Assembly: GCA_001595385.3 (NCBI GenBank)
Contig: LVEI03000001.1
Location: 310,001 to 374,000 of the forward strand
Direction: 5' to 3'
Source: Deltaproteobacteria bacterium GWC2_55_46
Lineage (GTDB): Bacteria > Desulfobacterota > GWC2-55-46
DNA: 64,000 bases
A program made the translations under genes and the position numbers. The notes beneath the pieces were generated by a model. It was not told the origin of the DNA, ran no database searches, and saw only the letters and a list, made by a program, of their open reading frames with translations. Positions 55,127 to 63,978 of this stretch are shown here, one piece after another. Each line of letters opens with the position of its first letter. The stretch's first letter is position 1.

Positions 55127-55798
55127 ATGAGGATCACATGGCAGGGGCACTCCTGTTTTATCATTGAGGCCGATGGCAAGCGCGTCATAATCGACCCGTT
55201 CCTTAACGGCAACCCGCTTGCGAAGATAAAGCCTTCGGAAATCAAGGTAGATGCCGTGCTTGTAACCCACGGCCACTCAGACCACCTTGGCGACGCGATA
55301 GAGATATCGAAGGCCAACAAGGCCCCTGTCATAGGGACCTTCGAGCTCGTGAACTACTGTACCGAAAGGGGCGCGACAGGCCACCCTATGCACATAGGCG
55401 GGAGCTACACATTCCCATTCGGCCGGGTGAAGCTGACGATAGCCCACCACGGCTCCACAACCGATACCGGCCCGGTCGGGAACCCATGCGGCTTGATAGT
55501 CAGCATGGGCGGCAAGACGATCTATCACGCGGGCGACACCGGCCTCTTCTCCGACATGGCCCTCATTGGGGAGATAAATCCCATCGACTGCGCCCTGCTG
55601 CCGATTGGCGACAACTTCACCATGGGCATAGAGGACGCGATAAGGGCCGTTGGCTTCCTTAAGCCTGCTGCCGTCGTCCCGATGCACTACAATACCTTTG
55701 ACATGATAAGGCAGGACCCGGAGATATTCCGAAAAGGGCTTGCGGGAAAGCCGGTGGATGTCAAGGTGATGAAGCCGGGTGAGAGTATAGATATCTGA
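55127..55798 (+). CDS. UPF0173 metal-dependent hydrolase
   Basis: 223 aa, metallo-beta-lactamase fold. The metal motif is VTHGHSDHLGDA, with AHHGSTTDTG, YHAGDTGLFSDM and PMHYNTF. It starts WQGHSCFII. The strong GGAGG is seven to eleven bases before the ATG. This family (YtkL-like) has no confirmed substrate. Confidence 0.9.
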   Translation: MRITWQGHSCFIIEADGKRVIIDPFLNGNPLAKIKPSEIKVDAVLVTHGHSDHLGDAIEISKANKAPVIGTFELVNYCTERGATGHPMHIGGSYTFPFGRVKLTIAHHGSTTDTGPVGNPCGLIVSMGGKTIYHAGDTGLFSDMALIGEINPIDCALLPIGDNFTMGIEDAIRAVGFLKPAAVVPMHYNTFDMIRQDPEIFRKGLAGKPVDVKVMKPGESIDI

Positions 55799-55832
55799 TA
55801 CCGCCTTTTGAAGACGACGCCGCAGATTGGCC

Positions 55833-56411
55833 TTATTTCATGCCTGTTACGGTGAATCTGCCTACATACCAGTAATACTTCACGAACTCGACAGCCAAAA
55901 GGCCCAGGCTCTTGCCGCTCCACCACCTCTCACCGTCGAAGTTGGGGGTCGAGATGGAGTAGGCCTCGGTCCTCATGTCAGGCATTACCATGGTAAAGGT
56001 GTAATAGGCCCTCTTCATGTGATAGCCGGAGGTAATAAGCACCATCGACTTAAGCCCCCTCTCCTCCATTATCTTCCTCACCTCTATGGCGTTCTCATAG
56101 GTGCTGGTCGATTGCTTCTCAAGGATTATCTTCGAGCGCTCGACCTTGTTTATCCTGTTGAGGAATATGGCGTCGAGGTCGGCGTCCTCATGCACTCCGC
56201 TCAATATAAGAAGGCCGGCCTTACCCTTCCTGAACTGGGCAAGCCCTTCTTCCGTACGCCCCCTCCCCCCGGTAAGGACGACTATCGCGTCGGCAACGGA
56301 TATGGCAGGCCTGTAAGCCCTCGTATCGTGGACGAAATCGAGGAAAAGGATGAGGAGAGCGGCAAGCAAGGCCGTGGCCGCGATAAGCTGTATTTTGCTC
56401 AGGTTTTTCAT
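55833..56411 (-). CDS. YdcF-like DUF218 family membrane protein
   Basis: 192 aa. One N-terminal membrane helix (about 8-26) precedes the DUF218 domain: ADAIVVLTGGRGRTEEGLAQF, SGVHEDADL, ESTSTYENAIEVRKIM-type sequence (here KQSTSTYENAIEV) and LITSGYHMKRAYYTF. Relatives include SanA and the ElyC family linked to envelope integrity and peptidoglycan precursors. The gene is alone on its strand between convergent and divergent neighbours. Confidence 0.85.
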   Translation of the reverse strand: MKNLSKIQLIAATALLAALLILFLDFVHDTRAYRPAISVADAIVVLTGGRGRTEEGLAQFRKGKAGLLILSGVHEDADLDAIFLNRINKVERSKIILEKQSTSTYENAIEVRKIMEERGLKSMVLITSGYHMKRAYYTFTMVMPDMRTEAYSISTPNFDGERWWSGKSLGLLAVEFVKYYWYVGRFTVTGMK

Positions 56412-56467
56412 ATGTCTAAAGGTTTTCGTCAGAAAACCATTTTACTTTACTTTTTTTTAAAAAAAAC

Positions 56468-56496
56468 TTGCAAAAGGATTGCGGTTATGCTAAAAA
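56468..56496 (+). promoter_or_regulatory. promoter of rpmB, extended -10 type
   Basis: TTGCAA, 17 bp, TAAAAA with TG one base before it (TATGCTAAAAA). It gives an expected leader of about 25 nt before the GTG start. Confidence 0.5.
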
Positions 56497-56527
56497 TTAC
56501 AATTCAAATCTTTTCGGAGGTAATCCC

Positions 56528-56719
56528 GTGGCAGCCACATGTGAGATATGCGGAAAGGGCCCGTCATTCGGAAATAACGTAAGCCATGCCAACAACAAGA
56601 CCAAGCGGAGGTGGAACCCCAACCTCCAGCCGGTCAAGGCCATCAGGAACGGCAAGGTCAAGAAGATAAAGGCTTGCAGCAGGTGCATCCGTACAGGGGC
56701 CGTTGTAAAGGCCGCCTAA
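56528..56719 (+). CDS. rpmB: 50S ribosomal protein L28
   Basis: 63 aa from a GTG start ([21 protein letters not shown], first residue Met), with GGAGG nine bases upstream. It is the zinc-binding form: the pair CEIC and the later CSRC. The basic core [16 protein letters not shown] is typical. The gene is monocistronic with its own terminator. Confidence 0.95.
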   Translation: MAATCEICGKGPSFGNNVSHANNKTKRRWNPNLQPVKAIRNGKVKKIKACSRCIRTGAVVKAA

Positions 56720-56737
56720 ATACGCCTGTTTCCTCTC

Positions 56738-56768
56738 AGGCCTGCCGTGAACCCGGCAGGCCTTTTTT
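56738..56768 (+). terminator. intrinsic terminator of rpmB
   Basis: AGGCCTGCCG pairs with CGGCAGGCCT around a 6-base loop, followed by TTTTTTA. The T-tract overlaps the stop codon of the convergent ridA-like gene. Confidence 0.88.
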
Positions 56769-57159
56769 ATTCCTCGTCGCCCGCAACGGCTATGGCGTCT
56801 ATCTCGACCTCGACTCCCTTTGGCAGGGCGCTGACCTCTACGGTCGCCCTCGCCGGGTAAGGCGGCGTGAAGAACTCTCCGTAGATGCCGTTCATCTCGC
56901 CGAACTTCGAGAGGTCTTTGAGATAGACGGTGGTCTTGACCACGTCCTTCATGCTCGCCCCGGCCTCTTCAAGGACCGCCTGCAGGTTCTTAAGCACCTG
57001 CCTGGTCTGCGGCCCTATGTCAGCCGACAATACCTCTCCGGAGGACGGCTCAACAGGTATCTGCCCTGAGAGGAAGAGGAACCTCCCTATCCTCACCCCC
57101 TGCGAATAGGGGCCGATGGCGCCGGGCGCCTTTTCAGTCCTTAGCTCTTCCTTCTTCAT
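56767..57159 (-). CDS. RidA family protein (reactive imine deaminase)
   Basis: 130 aa. The RidA signature is clear: APGAIGPYSQGVRIG, LFLSGQIPVEPSSG, and the C-terminal PARATVEVSALPKGVEVEIDAIA with the arginine that binds the carboxylate. RidA hydrolyses enamine/imine intermediates such as 2-aminoacrylate. The ATG at 57159 follows GGAG; a GTG six bases earlier is in frame. Confidence 0.94.
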   Translation of the reverse strand: MKKEELRTEKAPGAIGPYSQGVRIGRFLFLSGQIPVEPSSGEVLSADIGPQTRQVLKNLQAVLEEAGASMKDVVKTTVYLKDLSKFGEMNGIYGEFFTPPYPARATVEVSALPKGVEVEIDAIAVAGDEE

Positions 57160-57195
57160 AGCCACTCCGATGGGTTATTGATATCAGCAGCCTGC

Positions 57196-59382
57196 TCAGG
57201 ATACGCTTTCAGCCTCAGACTCCCTTGCTTTAAGCGCTTTAATCCTTTCGACCTTTGATACCTTCTTTATCTTTTTCAGGGCCGAGATGATGGTCTTAAG
57301 GTGGTTCGCGTCGCTCACCTCGACCTCGAAGGTGCATATCGCCTTGTTGTCCTGGTCTGTCCTTATGTCGGCGCTCGTTATGTTGGCGTCCGCAGTCTTT
57401 ATGGCGTTGGTCATCTCGGCCAGGAGGCCCTTCTCGTTCCTTGAGACTACCTGGATGGATACCGGCCTCATCGACCTGGCCTTCTTGTCCCAGGCCACCT
57501 CTATCCTCCTGTCCCTGTCTATGTGCAGGAGGTTCGGACAACCTGTGGCATGGACCGACACGCCCTGGCCGTGTGTTATGAAGCCCTCTATCTCGTCTCC
57601 GGGAAGCGGGTTGCAGCACCCGGCGAACCTTACCAGCACGTCCTCCACGCCCCTTACTATGATGGCGCTCCTGTCCTTCTCGGCGGGCTTCCACTTGTCG
57701 AACATTCTCTTGAAGGAGAACTTCTGGCTCTCTTTGAGCTTATCCGGCGGCAGGAGCTTGCCCAACACCTGATTGATGGATATCCTGCCATAGCCGACCG
57801 AGGCGTACAACGAGTCGGTCCCCTGCATCCCCATACCCGATGCTATCTTTTCAAGGTCGTCGGATTTAAGCACCTTACCAGGCTCAAGGCCGTGCCTGGA
57901 TATCTCCTTTTCCAGTATATCCCTTCCGAGAGTAATGGACTTTGCCCTCTCCTCGGTCTTTATCCACTGCCGTATCCTGGCCTTTGCCCTGGAGCTAACG
58001 ACGAACTTTAGCCAGTCCTTGGACGGGTGATGGTTCTGGGTCGTGATTATCTCAACTATGTCCCCGTTCCTGAGCTTGTACTTAAGCGGCACCATCCTGC
58101 CGTTGGCCTTGGAGCCAGAGCACCTGTTGCCTATGTCCGTATGGACAGAGTAGGCGAAGTCGATAGGTGTAGCGCCCAGCGGGAACTGCTTTATGTCGCC
58201 CTTGGGGGTAAAGACGAAGACCTCCTCCGGGAAAAGCCCGACCTTAAGAGAGTCCATGAACTCTTCCGAGTCCTTCAGGTCCCTCTGGAACTCAAGGAGC
58301 TGGCGGAGCCACGCGAAGCTCCTGTCGTCCTTGCCCTTCTCACCCTCCCTGCCTTCCTTGTACTTCCAGTGGGCTGCTATGCCGTACTCGGCGACCCTGT
58401 GCATCTCCTCGGTCCGTATCTGCACCTCCATCCTCACCCCGAACGGGCCTACTACCGTGGTATGGAGGGACTGATACATGTTGAGCTTGGGTATGGCGAT
58501 ATAGTCCTTGAACCTGCCCGGCACCGGCTTCCAGGTAGAGTGGATGATGCCCAGGACACCGTAGCAGTCTTTCAAAGACTTAACTATGACCCTGAATGCC
58601 ATGATGTCGTAGATCTTGTCGAACTCTACGTCCTGCTCCTTCATCTTCTTATAGATGCTGGTCAGGTGCTTCGGCCTCCCGGAGACATCTCCTTCTACCC
58701 CGTGCTCCCTGAGCCTGTCCTCTATCTGCTCCTTGACGGTGCCGATGAAGTTTTCCTTTACGTTTATGGCCGCGGCGAGCTTGTCTTTTAAGTCCTTGTA
58801 CCTCTCCGGCTCAAGGTACATGAAGGCCAGGTCCTCAAGCTCGGTCTTTATCCAGCCTATGCCGAGCCTGTTTGCCAAAGGCGCGTAGATATCGAGCGTT
58901 TCCTGTGCGATCTTCCTCTGTTTGGCTGGCGGTAGCGCCCCGAGGGTCCGCATATTATGGAGCCTGTCGGCAAGCTTTATGAGGATGACCCTGATGTCCC
59001 GGCCCATGGCAAGGATCATCTTTCGAAAGTTCTCGGCCTCGCGGTCTGCCTTCTTCTCGAAGGTCATCTTGCTCAACTTGGTAAGTCCGTCGACAAGGCC
59101 GGCTATCTCGGCCCCGAAAAGCTCCTCTATCCTCTCTATGGTGGTATGGGTGTCCTCGACGGTATCGTGCAAAAGCCCCGTGGCGACGCTCTGGACGTCC
59201 ATCTTAAGGTCCGCGAGGATCTTCGCGACCTCCAGCGGGTGGGTAAGGTACGGCTCCCCGGACTGCCTTATCTGCCCCTGGTGGATGACCCCGGAGACGA
59301 CATAGGCCTTCTTTACAAGCTCCAGGTCCGCCTTGGGGCTGTAGGCCGCTATCTTCTCCAATATGTCTTCAAGTCTGACCAT
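57196..59382 (-). CDS. bifunctional (p)ppGpp synthetase/hydrolase, Rel/SpoT type
   Basis: 728 aa from ATG 59382. The HD hydrolase domain contains HPLEVAKILADL and LLHDTVEDT (HDxxED intact). The synthetase follows with SIYKKMKEQ, GRFKDYIA (RxKD, the bifunctional type) and EVQIRTEEMH. After this come TGS (FPLGATPIDFAYSVHTDIG), the RIS region (AGCCNPLPGDEIEGF) and a C-terminal ACT domain. It appears to be the only such long protein in the window, and both activities look intact. Confidence 0.95.
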   Translation of the reverse strand: MVRLEDILEKIAAYSPKADLELVKKAYVVSGVIHQGQIRQSGEPYLTHPLEVAKILADLKMDVQSVATGLLHDTVEDTHTTIERIEELFGAEIAGLVDGLTKLSKMTFEKKADREAENFRKMILAMGRDIRVILIKLADRLHNMRTLGALPPAKQRKIAQETLDIYAPLANRLGIGWIKTELEDLAFMYLEPERYKDLKDKLAAAINVKENFIGTVKEQIEDRLREHGVEGDVSGRPKHLTSIYKKMKEQDVEFDKIYDIMAFRVIVKSLKDCYGVLGIIHSTWKPVPGRFKDYIAIPKLNMYQSLHTTVVGPFGVRMEVQIRTEEMHRVAEYGIAAHWKYKEGREGEKGKDDRSFAWLRQLLEFQRDLKDSEEFMDSLKVGLFPEEVFVFTPKGDIKQFPLGATPIDFAYSVHTDIGNRCSGSKANGRMVPLKYKLRNGDIVEIITTQNHHPSKDWLKFVVSSRAKARIRQWIKTEERAKSITLGRDILEKEISRHGLEPGKVLKSDDLEKIASGMGMQGTDSLYASVGYGRISINQVLGKLLPPDKLKESQKFSFKRMFDKWKPAEKDRSAIIVRGVEDVLVRFAGCCNPLPGDEIEGFITHGQGVSVHATGCPNLLHIDRDRRIEVAWDKKARSMRPVSIQVVSRNEKGLLAEMTNAIKTADANITSADIRTDQDNKAICTFEVEVSDANHLKTIISALKKIKKVSKVERIKALKARESEAESVS

Positions 59383-59520
59383 ATTATCCAATTTAACCCA
59401 ACCACCCCTGTTTTTCAATAGACAAGGGGAGCTGAAACAGGCGGGATCCGAGTTCAGCCCCGGTTTAAAGGCGGGGATTGCGATTGCTTTACCTGAGTGT
59501 TTTCTGTTATCATTTCTGTC

Positions 59521-61899
59521 ATGCGTCTTCTCAAGATACTGCTTATCCTGGCTCTGGCCTTCACCGCGGCAGGCTTAGGCACATACCTTTACTTCACGCG
59601 CGACCTCCCTCCGCTCGACAGCCTCCAGGACTATAACCCGAACCTGGTCACGAAGGTATGGTCCCAGGACAACCGTCTTATCGGGGAGTTCTATATCGAG
59701 CGCAGGGTCATAGTGACCCTGGACAGGGTCCCGAAACATCTCATAAACGCCTTTCTTTCAGCCGAGGACTCCGGCTTCTACGAGCATGAGGGCATAAGCT
59801 ATACGAGCATTTTCAGGGCTTTCCTCAAAAACCTCAGGGCAGGCCGTGTGGTCCAGGGCGGCTCAACGATTACCCAGCAGGTGGCAAAGAGCTTTTTCCT
59901 CTCTTCCGAACGGACCATCGCGAGAAAGATACGCGAGGCCATAATGGCCTTCCGGATAGAGAAGAACCTCAATAAAGACGAGATACTCCACCTCTACCTC
60001 AACCAGATATACTTCGGCAACGGCGCCTACGGCATCCAGACCGCCGCGGAGACCTACTTCGGAAAGGACGTAAGCGAGCTTACCCTGGCGGAGTCGGCCC
60101 TGCTCGCAGGGCTTCCCAAGGCCCCGAGCAAGTACTCCCCGTACGAGAACCTCGACCTCTCCAAAAAGAGGCAGGAGTACGTACTCGGCAGGATGTCCGA
60201 GGAAAAGCACATAACAGCCAGAGAGGCCGAGATCGCGGCGCAAGAAAAGATAAGGCTCATGCCGCGGCGTTCAGATAGCCTCTGGGCCGGCCCCTACTTC
60301 ACGGAAGAGGTAAGAAAGTACCTCGAGGAAAAATACGGCACGGAGCTACTGTACAAAGGCGGGCTCGATGTATATACGACCCTCGACGTCGACATGCAGA
60401 AGGCCGCTAACAGGGGCGTCGACGAAGGGCTTCGCGAGCATGACAAAAGGCGCGGGTTCAGGGGGCCTGTCAAGGTGCTCAAGAGCGACGAAGAAGCCGC
60501 GTCGTTCAAGAAAGAAATGGACAAAAAACTCCTTTTTGACCCGCCTCAGCCCGGCAAGTATTACCTTGCCGCCGTTACGGCCTTCAACGCAAAGGACTCT
60601 TCCTTAAGCGTCGAGATAGGCGGCAGAAGCGGTGTCATCTCAGCCAGGGACATGGAATGGGCCAGGCTCTACAACCCCACAAGCCAGGCTGACAACGGCA
60701 AGCAGGAGGAGCTCAAGAGGCTCTTCAAGCCCGGCGACGTGGTGCAGGTAATGGTCAAGAGCCCTCCAGATAGCCCCGGGGCGGTAATACCCCTCAAGCT
60801 TGAGCAGGAACCCCTTGCCCAGGCCGCGCTTATGGCGATAGAGCCGGAGACCGGCGCCGTGCTGGCGATGGTCGGCGGCTTCGACTTCTCAAAGAGCCAG
60901 TTCAACAGGGCAACACAGGCCCGGAGGCAGCCCGGCTCCTCCTTCAAGCCCGTTATATATACGGCGGCGATGGACAGCGGCTTTACCCCGGCCACTATCG
61001 TCATGGACTCGCCCATAGTCTTCGAAGACGCTGAAAAGGAGACCTCCTGGAGGCCGAGGAACTATGACGAGCAGTTCTACGGTCCAACGACCGTCAGGGA
61101 GGCCATAACGAGGTCGAGGAACATAATCACGATAAAGGTATTAAAGGAGATAGGCATAAACCAGGCTCTTGAGTACGCGAAGCTTCTGGGGATAAACTCG
61201 CCTCTTTCAAGAGACCTTTCCCTTGCCCTCGGCTCATCGGCCGTAACTCTCCAGGAGATGACTGTAGCCTTCTCCACGCTCGCCAACCTGGGTGTTAAGC
61301 CGGAGCCGCTCCTCGTTACAAGGGTCACCGACAGGGCCGGTCGCGTACTCGAAGAGAACTCTCCGTACACGACCCCGGTAATAAGCCCCCAGACCGCTTA
61401 CCTGATGACAAGCCTCCTTCAAAGCGTCGTCGAATCAGGCACCGGCATGAGGGCAAGGGCCCTCGGCAGGCCTGCAGCCGGTAAAACGGGCACCACCAAC
61501 AACCTTAACGACGCATGGTTCGTGGGGTATACACCCGGTCTTGCCGCTGGGGCCTGGATGGGTTATGATGATGAAAAGCCGCTTGGACACCGCGAGACAG
61601 GCGGAAAGGCGGCCCTTCCGATATGGCTCAAGTTCATGCAGGGCGCGGCACAAAAGCTCCCGGCAAGGAGCTTCCCCATACCTGACGGTCTTGAGTTCGC
61701 AAGGGTCGACCCGTATACGGGCCTTCTCGCCGGGCCGTCAACGCAGGAAGCGGTATTCGAGGTATTCAAGGCAGGGACCGCGCCAACGCAGGTATCAACC
61801 GCCAGGAGCAGGACTCAGCCGTCGGATTTCTTCATGATCGACACAGAACCTGCCCCGGTAACGCGCAAAAGGCCCGACAACTCTGAGTTCATCGACTGA
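59521..61899 (+). CDS. class A penicillin-binding protein 1A (transglycosylase/transpeptidase)
   Basis: 792 aa from ATG 59521. One N-terminal membrane helix (about 4-22) is followed by the GT51 domain (SAEDSGFYEHEG with catalytic E82; QGGSTITQQ), an OB-like insertion and the transpeptidase: S473-SFK, SRN and KTGTTNN. The C-terminus is long and basic. It makes and cross-links peptidoglycan. No Shine-Dalgarno sequence is visible; TATCAT lies 7 bases before the ATG with TTGCTT 18 bp further up. moaA begins immediately downstream. Confidence 0.94.
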   Translation: MRLLKILLILALAFTAAGLGTYLYFTRDLPPLDSLQDYNPNLVTKVWSQDNRLIGEFYIERRVIVTLDRVPKHLINAFLSAEDSGFYEHEGISYTSIFRAFLKNLRAGRVVQGGSTITQQVAKSFFLSSERTIARKIREAIMAFRIEKNLNKDEILHLYLNQIYFGNGAYGIQTAAETYFGKDVSELTLAESALLAGLPKAPSKYSPYENLDLSKKRQEYVLGRMSEEKHITAREAEIAAQEKIRLMPRRSDSLWAGPYFTEEVRKYLEEKYGTELLYKGGLDVYTTLDVDMQKAANRGVDEGLREHDKRRGFRGPVKVLKSDEEAASFKKEMDKKLLFDPPQPGKYYLAAVTAFNAKDSSLSVEIGGRSGVISARDMEWARLYNPTSQADNGKQEELKRLFKPGDVVQVMVKSPPDSPGAVIPLKLEQEPLAQAALMAIEPETGAVLAMVGGFDFSKSQFNRATQARRQPGSSFKPVIYTAAMDSGFTPATIVMDSPIVFEDAEKETSWRPRNYDEQFYGPTTVREAITRSRNIITIKVLKEIGINQALEYAKLLGINSPLSRDLSLALGSSAVTLQEMTVAFSTLANLGVKPEPLLVTRVTDRAGRVLEENSPYTTPVISPQTAYLMTSLLQSVVESGTGMRARALGRPAAGKTGTTNNLNDAWFVGYTPGLAAGAWMGYDDEKPLGHRETGGKAALPIWLKFMQGAAQKLPARSFPIPDGLEFARVDPYTGLLAGPSTQEAVFEVFKAGTAPTQVSTARSRTQPSDFFMIDTEPAPVTRKRPDNSEFID

Positions 61900-62901
61900 A
61901 TGATTATGAAGCCCCTTGTAGACGCATACGAACGCAAGATAGAGTACCTGCGCCTTTCTGTTACAGACAGGTGCAACCTGCGCTGCGTTTATTGTATGCC
62001 GCCGGAGGGCATAGAGCTTGCCGAGCCGAAGAACATCCTCCGGTACGAAGAGATGCTCCGTCTCGCCAGGATCGCCGCTGCCAACGGGGTAAAAAAGATA
62101 AGGGTCACAGGCGGAGAGCCGCTTGTAAGGAAAGGGATAGTCGAATTCCTTCACGAGATAGCCGATATCCCCGGCATAGAGGACTTGAGCCTTACCACTA
62201 ACGGAGTGCTCCTTAAGGAGTACGCGCGGAGCTTGAAGGAGGCCGGGCTCAACAGGGTCAACGTAAGCCTCGATTCATTGAAAAGGGACAGGTTCATCAA
62301 GATGACCCGCGGGGACAATCTCCAGCAGGTGCTCGACGGCCTTGACGAGGCGTTAAAAGTCGGTCTGACACCTGTAAAGATAAACATGGTCGTCATAAAG
62401 GGCTTTAACGACGACGAGATAGTCGACTTTGCGCTGCTCTCCAGGACAAGGCCATTCCATGTGCGCTATATCGAGTATATGCCCTTCAACACCCAGGAGG
62501 GCTGGCAGAGGGACAAGTGCTTGACCGCAAGGGAGATAAAAGAGATCATCGAAGCGGCGGCAGGCCCGCTTGAGCCTGTCTCCGACCAGACGGGCGCGGG
62601 AGGCCCGGCAAGGCGCTTCAGGTTCAAGGGGGCCCCAGGCGAGGTAGGCCTCATAAGCCCGGTATCTGAGCACTTCTGCGGCTCCTGCAACAGGCTCCGC
62701 CTCACCTCCGACGGCAAGTTGAGGACCTGCCTCTTTTCTGACAACGAAGTAGACTTAAGGACGCCGCTCCGGGATGGCTCAAGCGATGAAGAGATAGTCA
62801 GGATACTTCAGGAGGCCGTGCGCGAAAAACCCAAGGGGCATACGATAAACGAGAACATATTCAAGAAGTGCAGCAGGACGATGAGCCTGATAGGCGGGTA
62901 G
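61900..62901 (+). CDS. moaA: GTP 3',8-cyclase MoaA
   Basis: 333 aa. The radical SAM cluster is C25-NLR-C29-VY-C32, with TGGEPL for SAM. The C-terminal cluster region is FCGSCNRLRLTSDGKLRTC, and the tail ends TMSLIGG, the family's GG end. It starts molybdopterin synthesis from GTP. It begins right after the PBP stop (TGAATG). No moaC or other molybdenum genes are in the window. Confidence 0.95.
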   Translation: MIMKPLVDAYERKIEYLRLSVTDRCNLRCVYCMPPEGIELAEPKNILRYEEMLRLARIAAANGVKKIRVTGGEPLVRKGIVEFLHEIADIPGIEDLSLTTNGVLLKEYARSLKEAGLNRVNVSLDSLKRDRFIKMTRGDNLQQVLDGLDEALKVGLTPVKINMVVIKGFNDDEIVDFALLSRTRPFHVRYIEYMPFNTQEGWQRDKCLTAREIKEIIEAAAGPLEPVSDQTGAGGPARRFRFKGAPGEVGLISPVSEHFCGSCNRLRLTSDGKLRTCLFSDNEVDLRTPLRDGSSDEEIVRILQEAVREKPKGHTINENIFKKCSRTMSLIGG

Positions 62902-62965
62902 AAGACGGCTCCCCTGTTTTCTAAGATATACAATTCCATCTTCATAATCCTTCAAAAGACCTTTT

Positions 62966-62986
62966 GCGCGCTGCCGCGCTTTTTTT
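62966..62986 (+). terminator. probable intrinsic terminator of moaA
   Basis: GCGCG, CTGC, CGCGC, then seven Ts. The stem is only 5 bp but all G-C, and the T-tract is good. It lies about 65 bp beyond the moaA stop. Confidence 0.6.
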
Positions 62987-63120
62987 GGGCATAAGGCTCG
63001 GCTCGCTTTCCACCCCCTTCCTCTTCGCTCGCCCCTTATGTCGCTCGCAAAATGCCTCGCTCCTTCTTCCTCGGCTCGCTCGCCCTTCCCCCAACCTTAG
63101 GCTCGCTACGCCTTATGCCC
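62987..63120. repeat. 134-bp element with perfect 11-bp terminal inverted repeats
   Basis: GGGCATAAGGC (62987-62997) and GCCTTATGCCC (63110-63120) are perfect inverted repeats. Between them TCGCT/GGCTCGCT units recur at least five times. No open frame fits. The T-tract of the moaA terminator ends exactly where the left repeat begins. It looks like a small non-coding repeat family member. Confidence 0.55.
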
Positions 63121-63145
63121 GCGGTGTTTTATTAAGTACAGGACA

Positions 63146-63179
63146 TAAAAAAGGAGAGGTCTAAAAGACCTCTCCTTTC
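63146..63179 (-). terminator. intrinsic terminator of the metallophosphoesterase gene
   Basis: AAAGGAGAGGTCT pairs perfectly with AGACCTCTCCTTT around a small loop. On the minus strand it is followed by TTTTTATG. It lies about 60 bp beyond the stop of the downstream minus-strand gene. Confidence 0.8.
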
Positions 63180-63240
63180 TAAATCAAAGCTACAATCGCT
63201 GGGGATTTCGGTCAATAAAACAAAAGTTACTTCTCACCTT

Positions 63241-63978
63241 TCACCACCCCAGCTTCAATCTTTCCGCAAGCCTCTCCGGAAGGCCTGCCGCAAGTATCTT
63301 TTCCGCCGTCGAGTGTATGTCGTACTCGAACCTGTAGAAGTTTATCTGGTTTTTCCTGCTGTCGTAGATGAGGAAGGCGGCCCTGGGGTCACGGTCGCGC
63401 GGTTGTCCAATGCTCCCCGGGTTGACGAGGTACCTTACACCCTTCTTGAGCTTAAGGGGGTTCTCCTGGTTGAAGACTACTTCCCCGTCCTCATGGCTAT
63501 AGGCCGCCGGGACGTGCGTGTGGCCGAAAAAGCAAAGGCTTAAGGTGCTCCGCGCCTCTTTCATAAGGTCGAAGTTCCTCTCGGCGTCCCTCGGCCCGAG
63601 TATGTACCTGTCAGTATTATTTATCCAGCCGTGGACGGCCATGAACTTCCTGTTGACGAGGATATCCCTCGGGAGGCCCCTCAGGAACTCCATGCTCTCT
63701 TCATTGACGGCGTCCCTTGTCCAGTAGACAGCGGCCGCGGCATGGTAGTTGAAATCTGTCGGCTCCTCGAAGCCCGCAACCCTCGAATCATGGTTGCCGA
63801 TGACGCACAAAGCCCCGTTATCCTTCAGGAGCTTTATGCATTCATTAGGGTTCGCGTTATAGCCGACGATGTCGCCAAGGCAGATTATCTTGTCGACGCG
63901 GAGGCCTTCCGCGGCCTTCAGGAAAGCGGAGAGCGCCTCGATATTTGAGTGGATGTCTGAGATGACAGCGTAGCGCAT
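63241..63978 (-). CDS. metallophosphoesterase (calcineurin-like, YfcE/DUF2156-type class)
   Basis: 245 aa with the full metallophosphoesterase set: DIHSN (12 residues in), CLGDIVGY, GNHD, AVHGWI and FFGHTHVPAAY, plus NPGSIGQPRD near the end. It is probably a phosphodiesterase or phosphatase of unknown substrate. It runs to within 22 bases of the window end, so its start is complete but its upstream region is cut. There is no signal peptide. Confidence 0.9.
   Translation of the reverse strand: MRYAVISDIHSNIEALSAFLKAAEGLRVDKIICLGDIVGYNANPNECIKLLKDNGALCVIGNHDSRVAGFEEPTDFNYHAAAAVYWTRDAVNEESMEFLRGLPRDILVNRKFMAVHGWINNTDRYILGPRDAERNFDLMKEARSTLSLCFFGHTHVPAAYSHEDGEVVFNQENPLKLKKGVRYLVNPGSIGQPRDRDPRAAFLIYDSRKNQINFYRFEYDIHSTAEKILAAGLPERLAERLKLGW

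Noticed and set aside
62987-63120. CRISPR array (recurring TCGCT units)
   Set aside because: Units are short, unevenly spaced and without spacers of constant length, and no cas genes are present.
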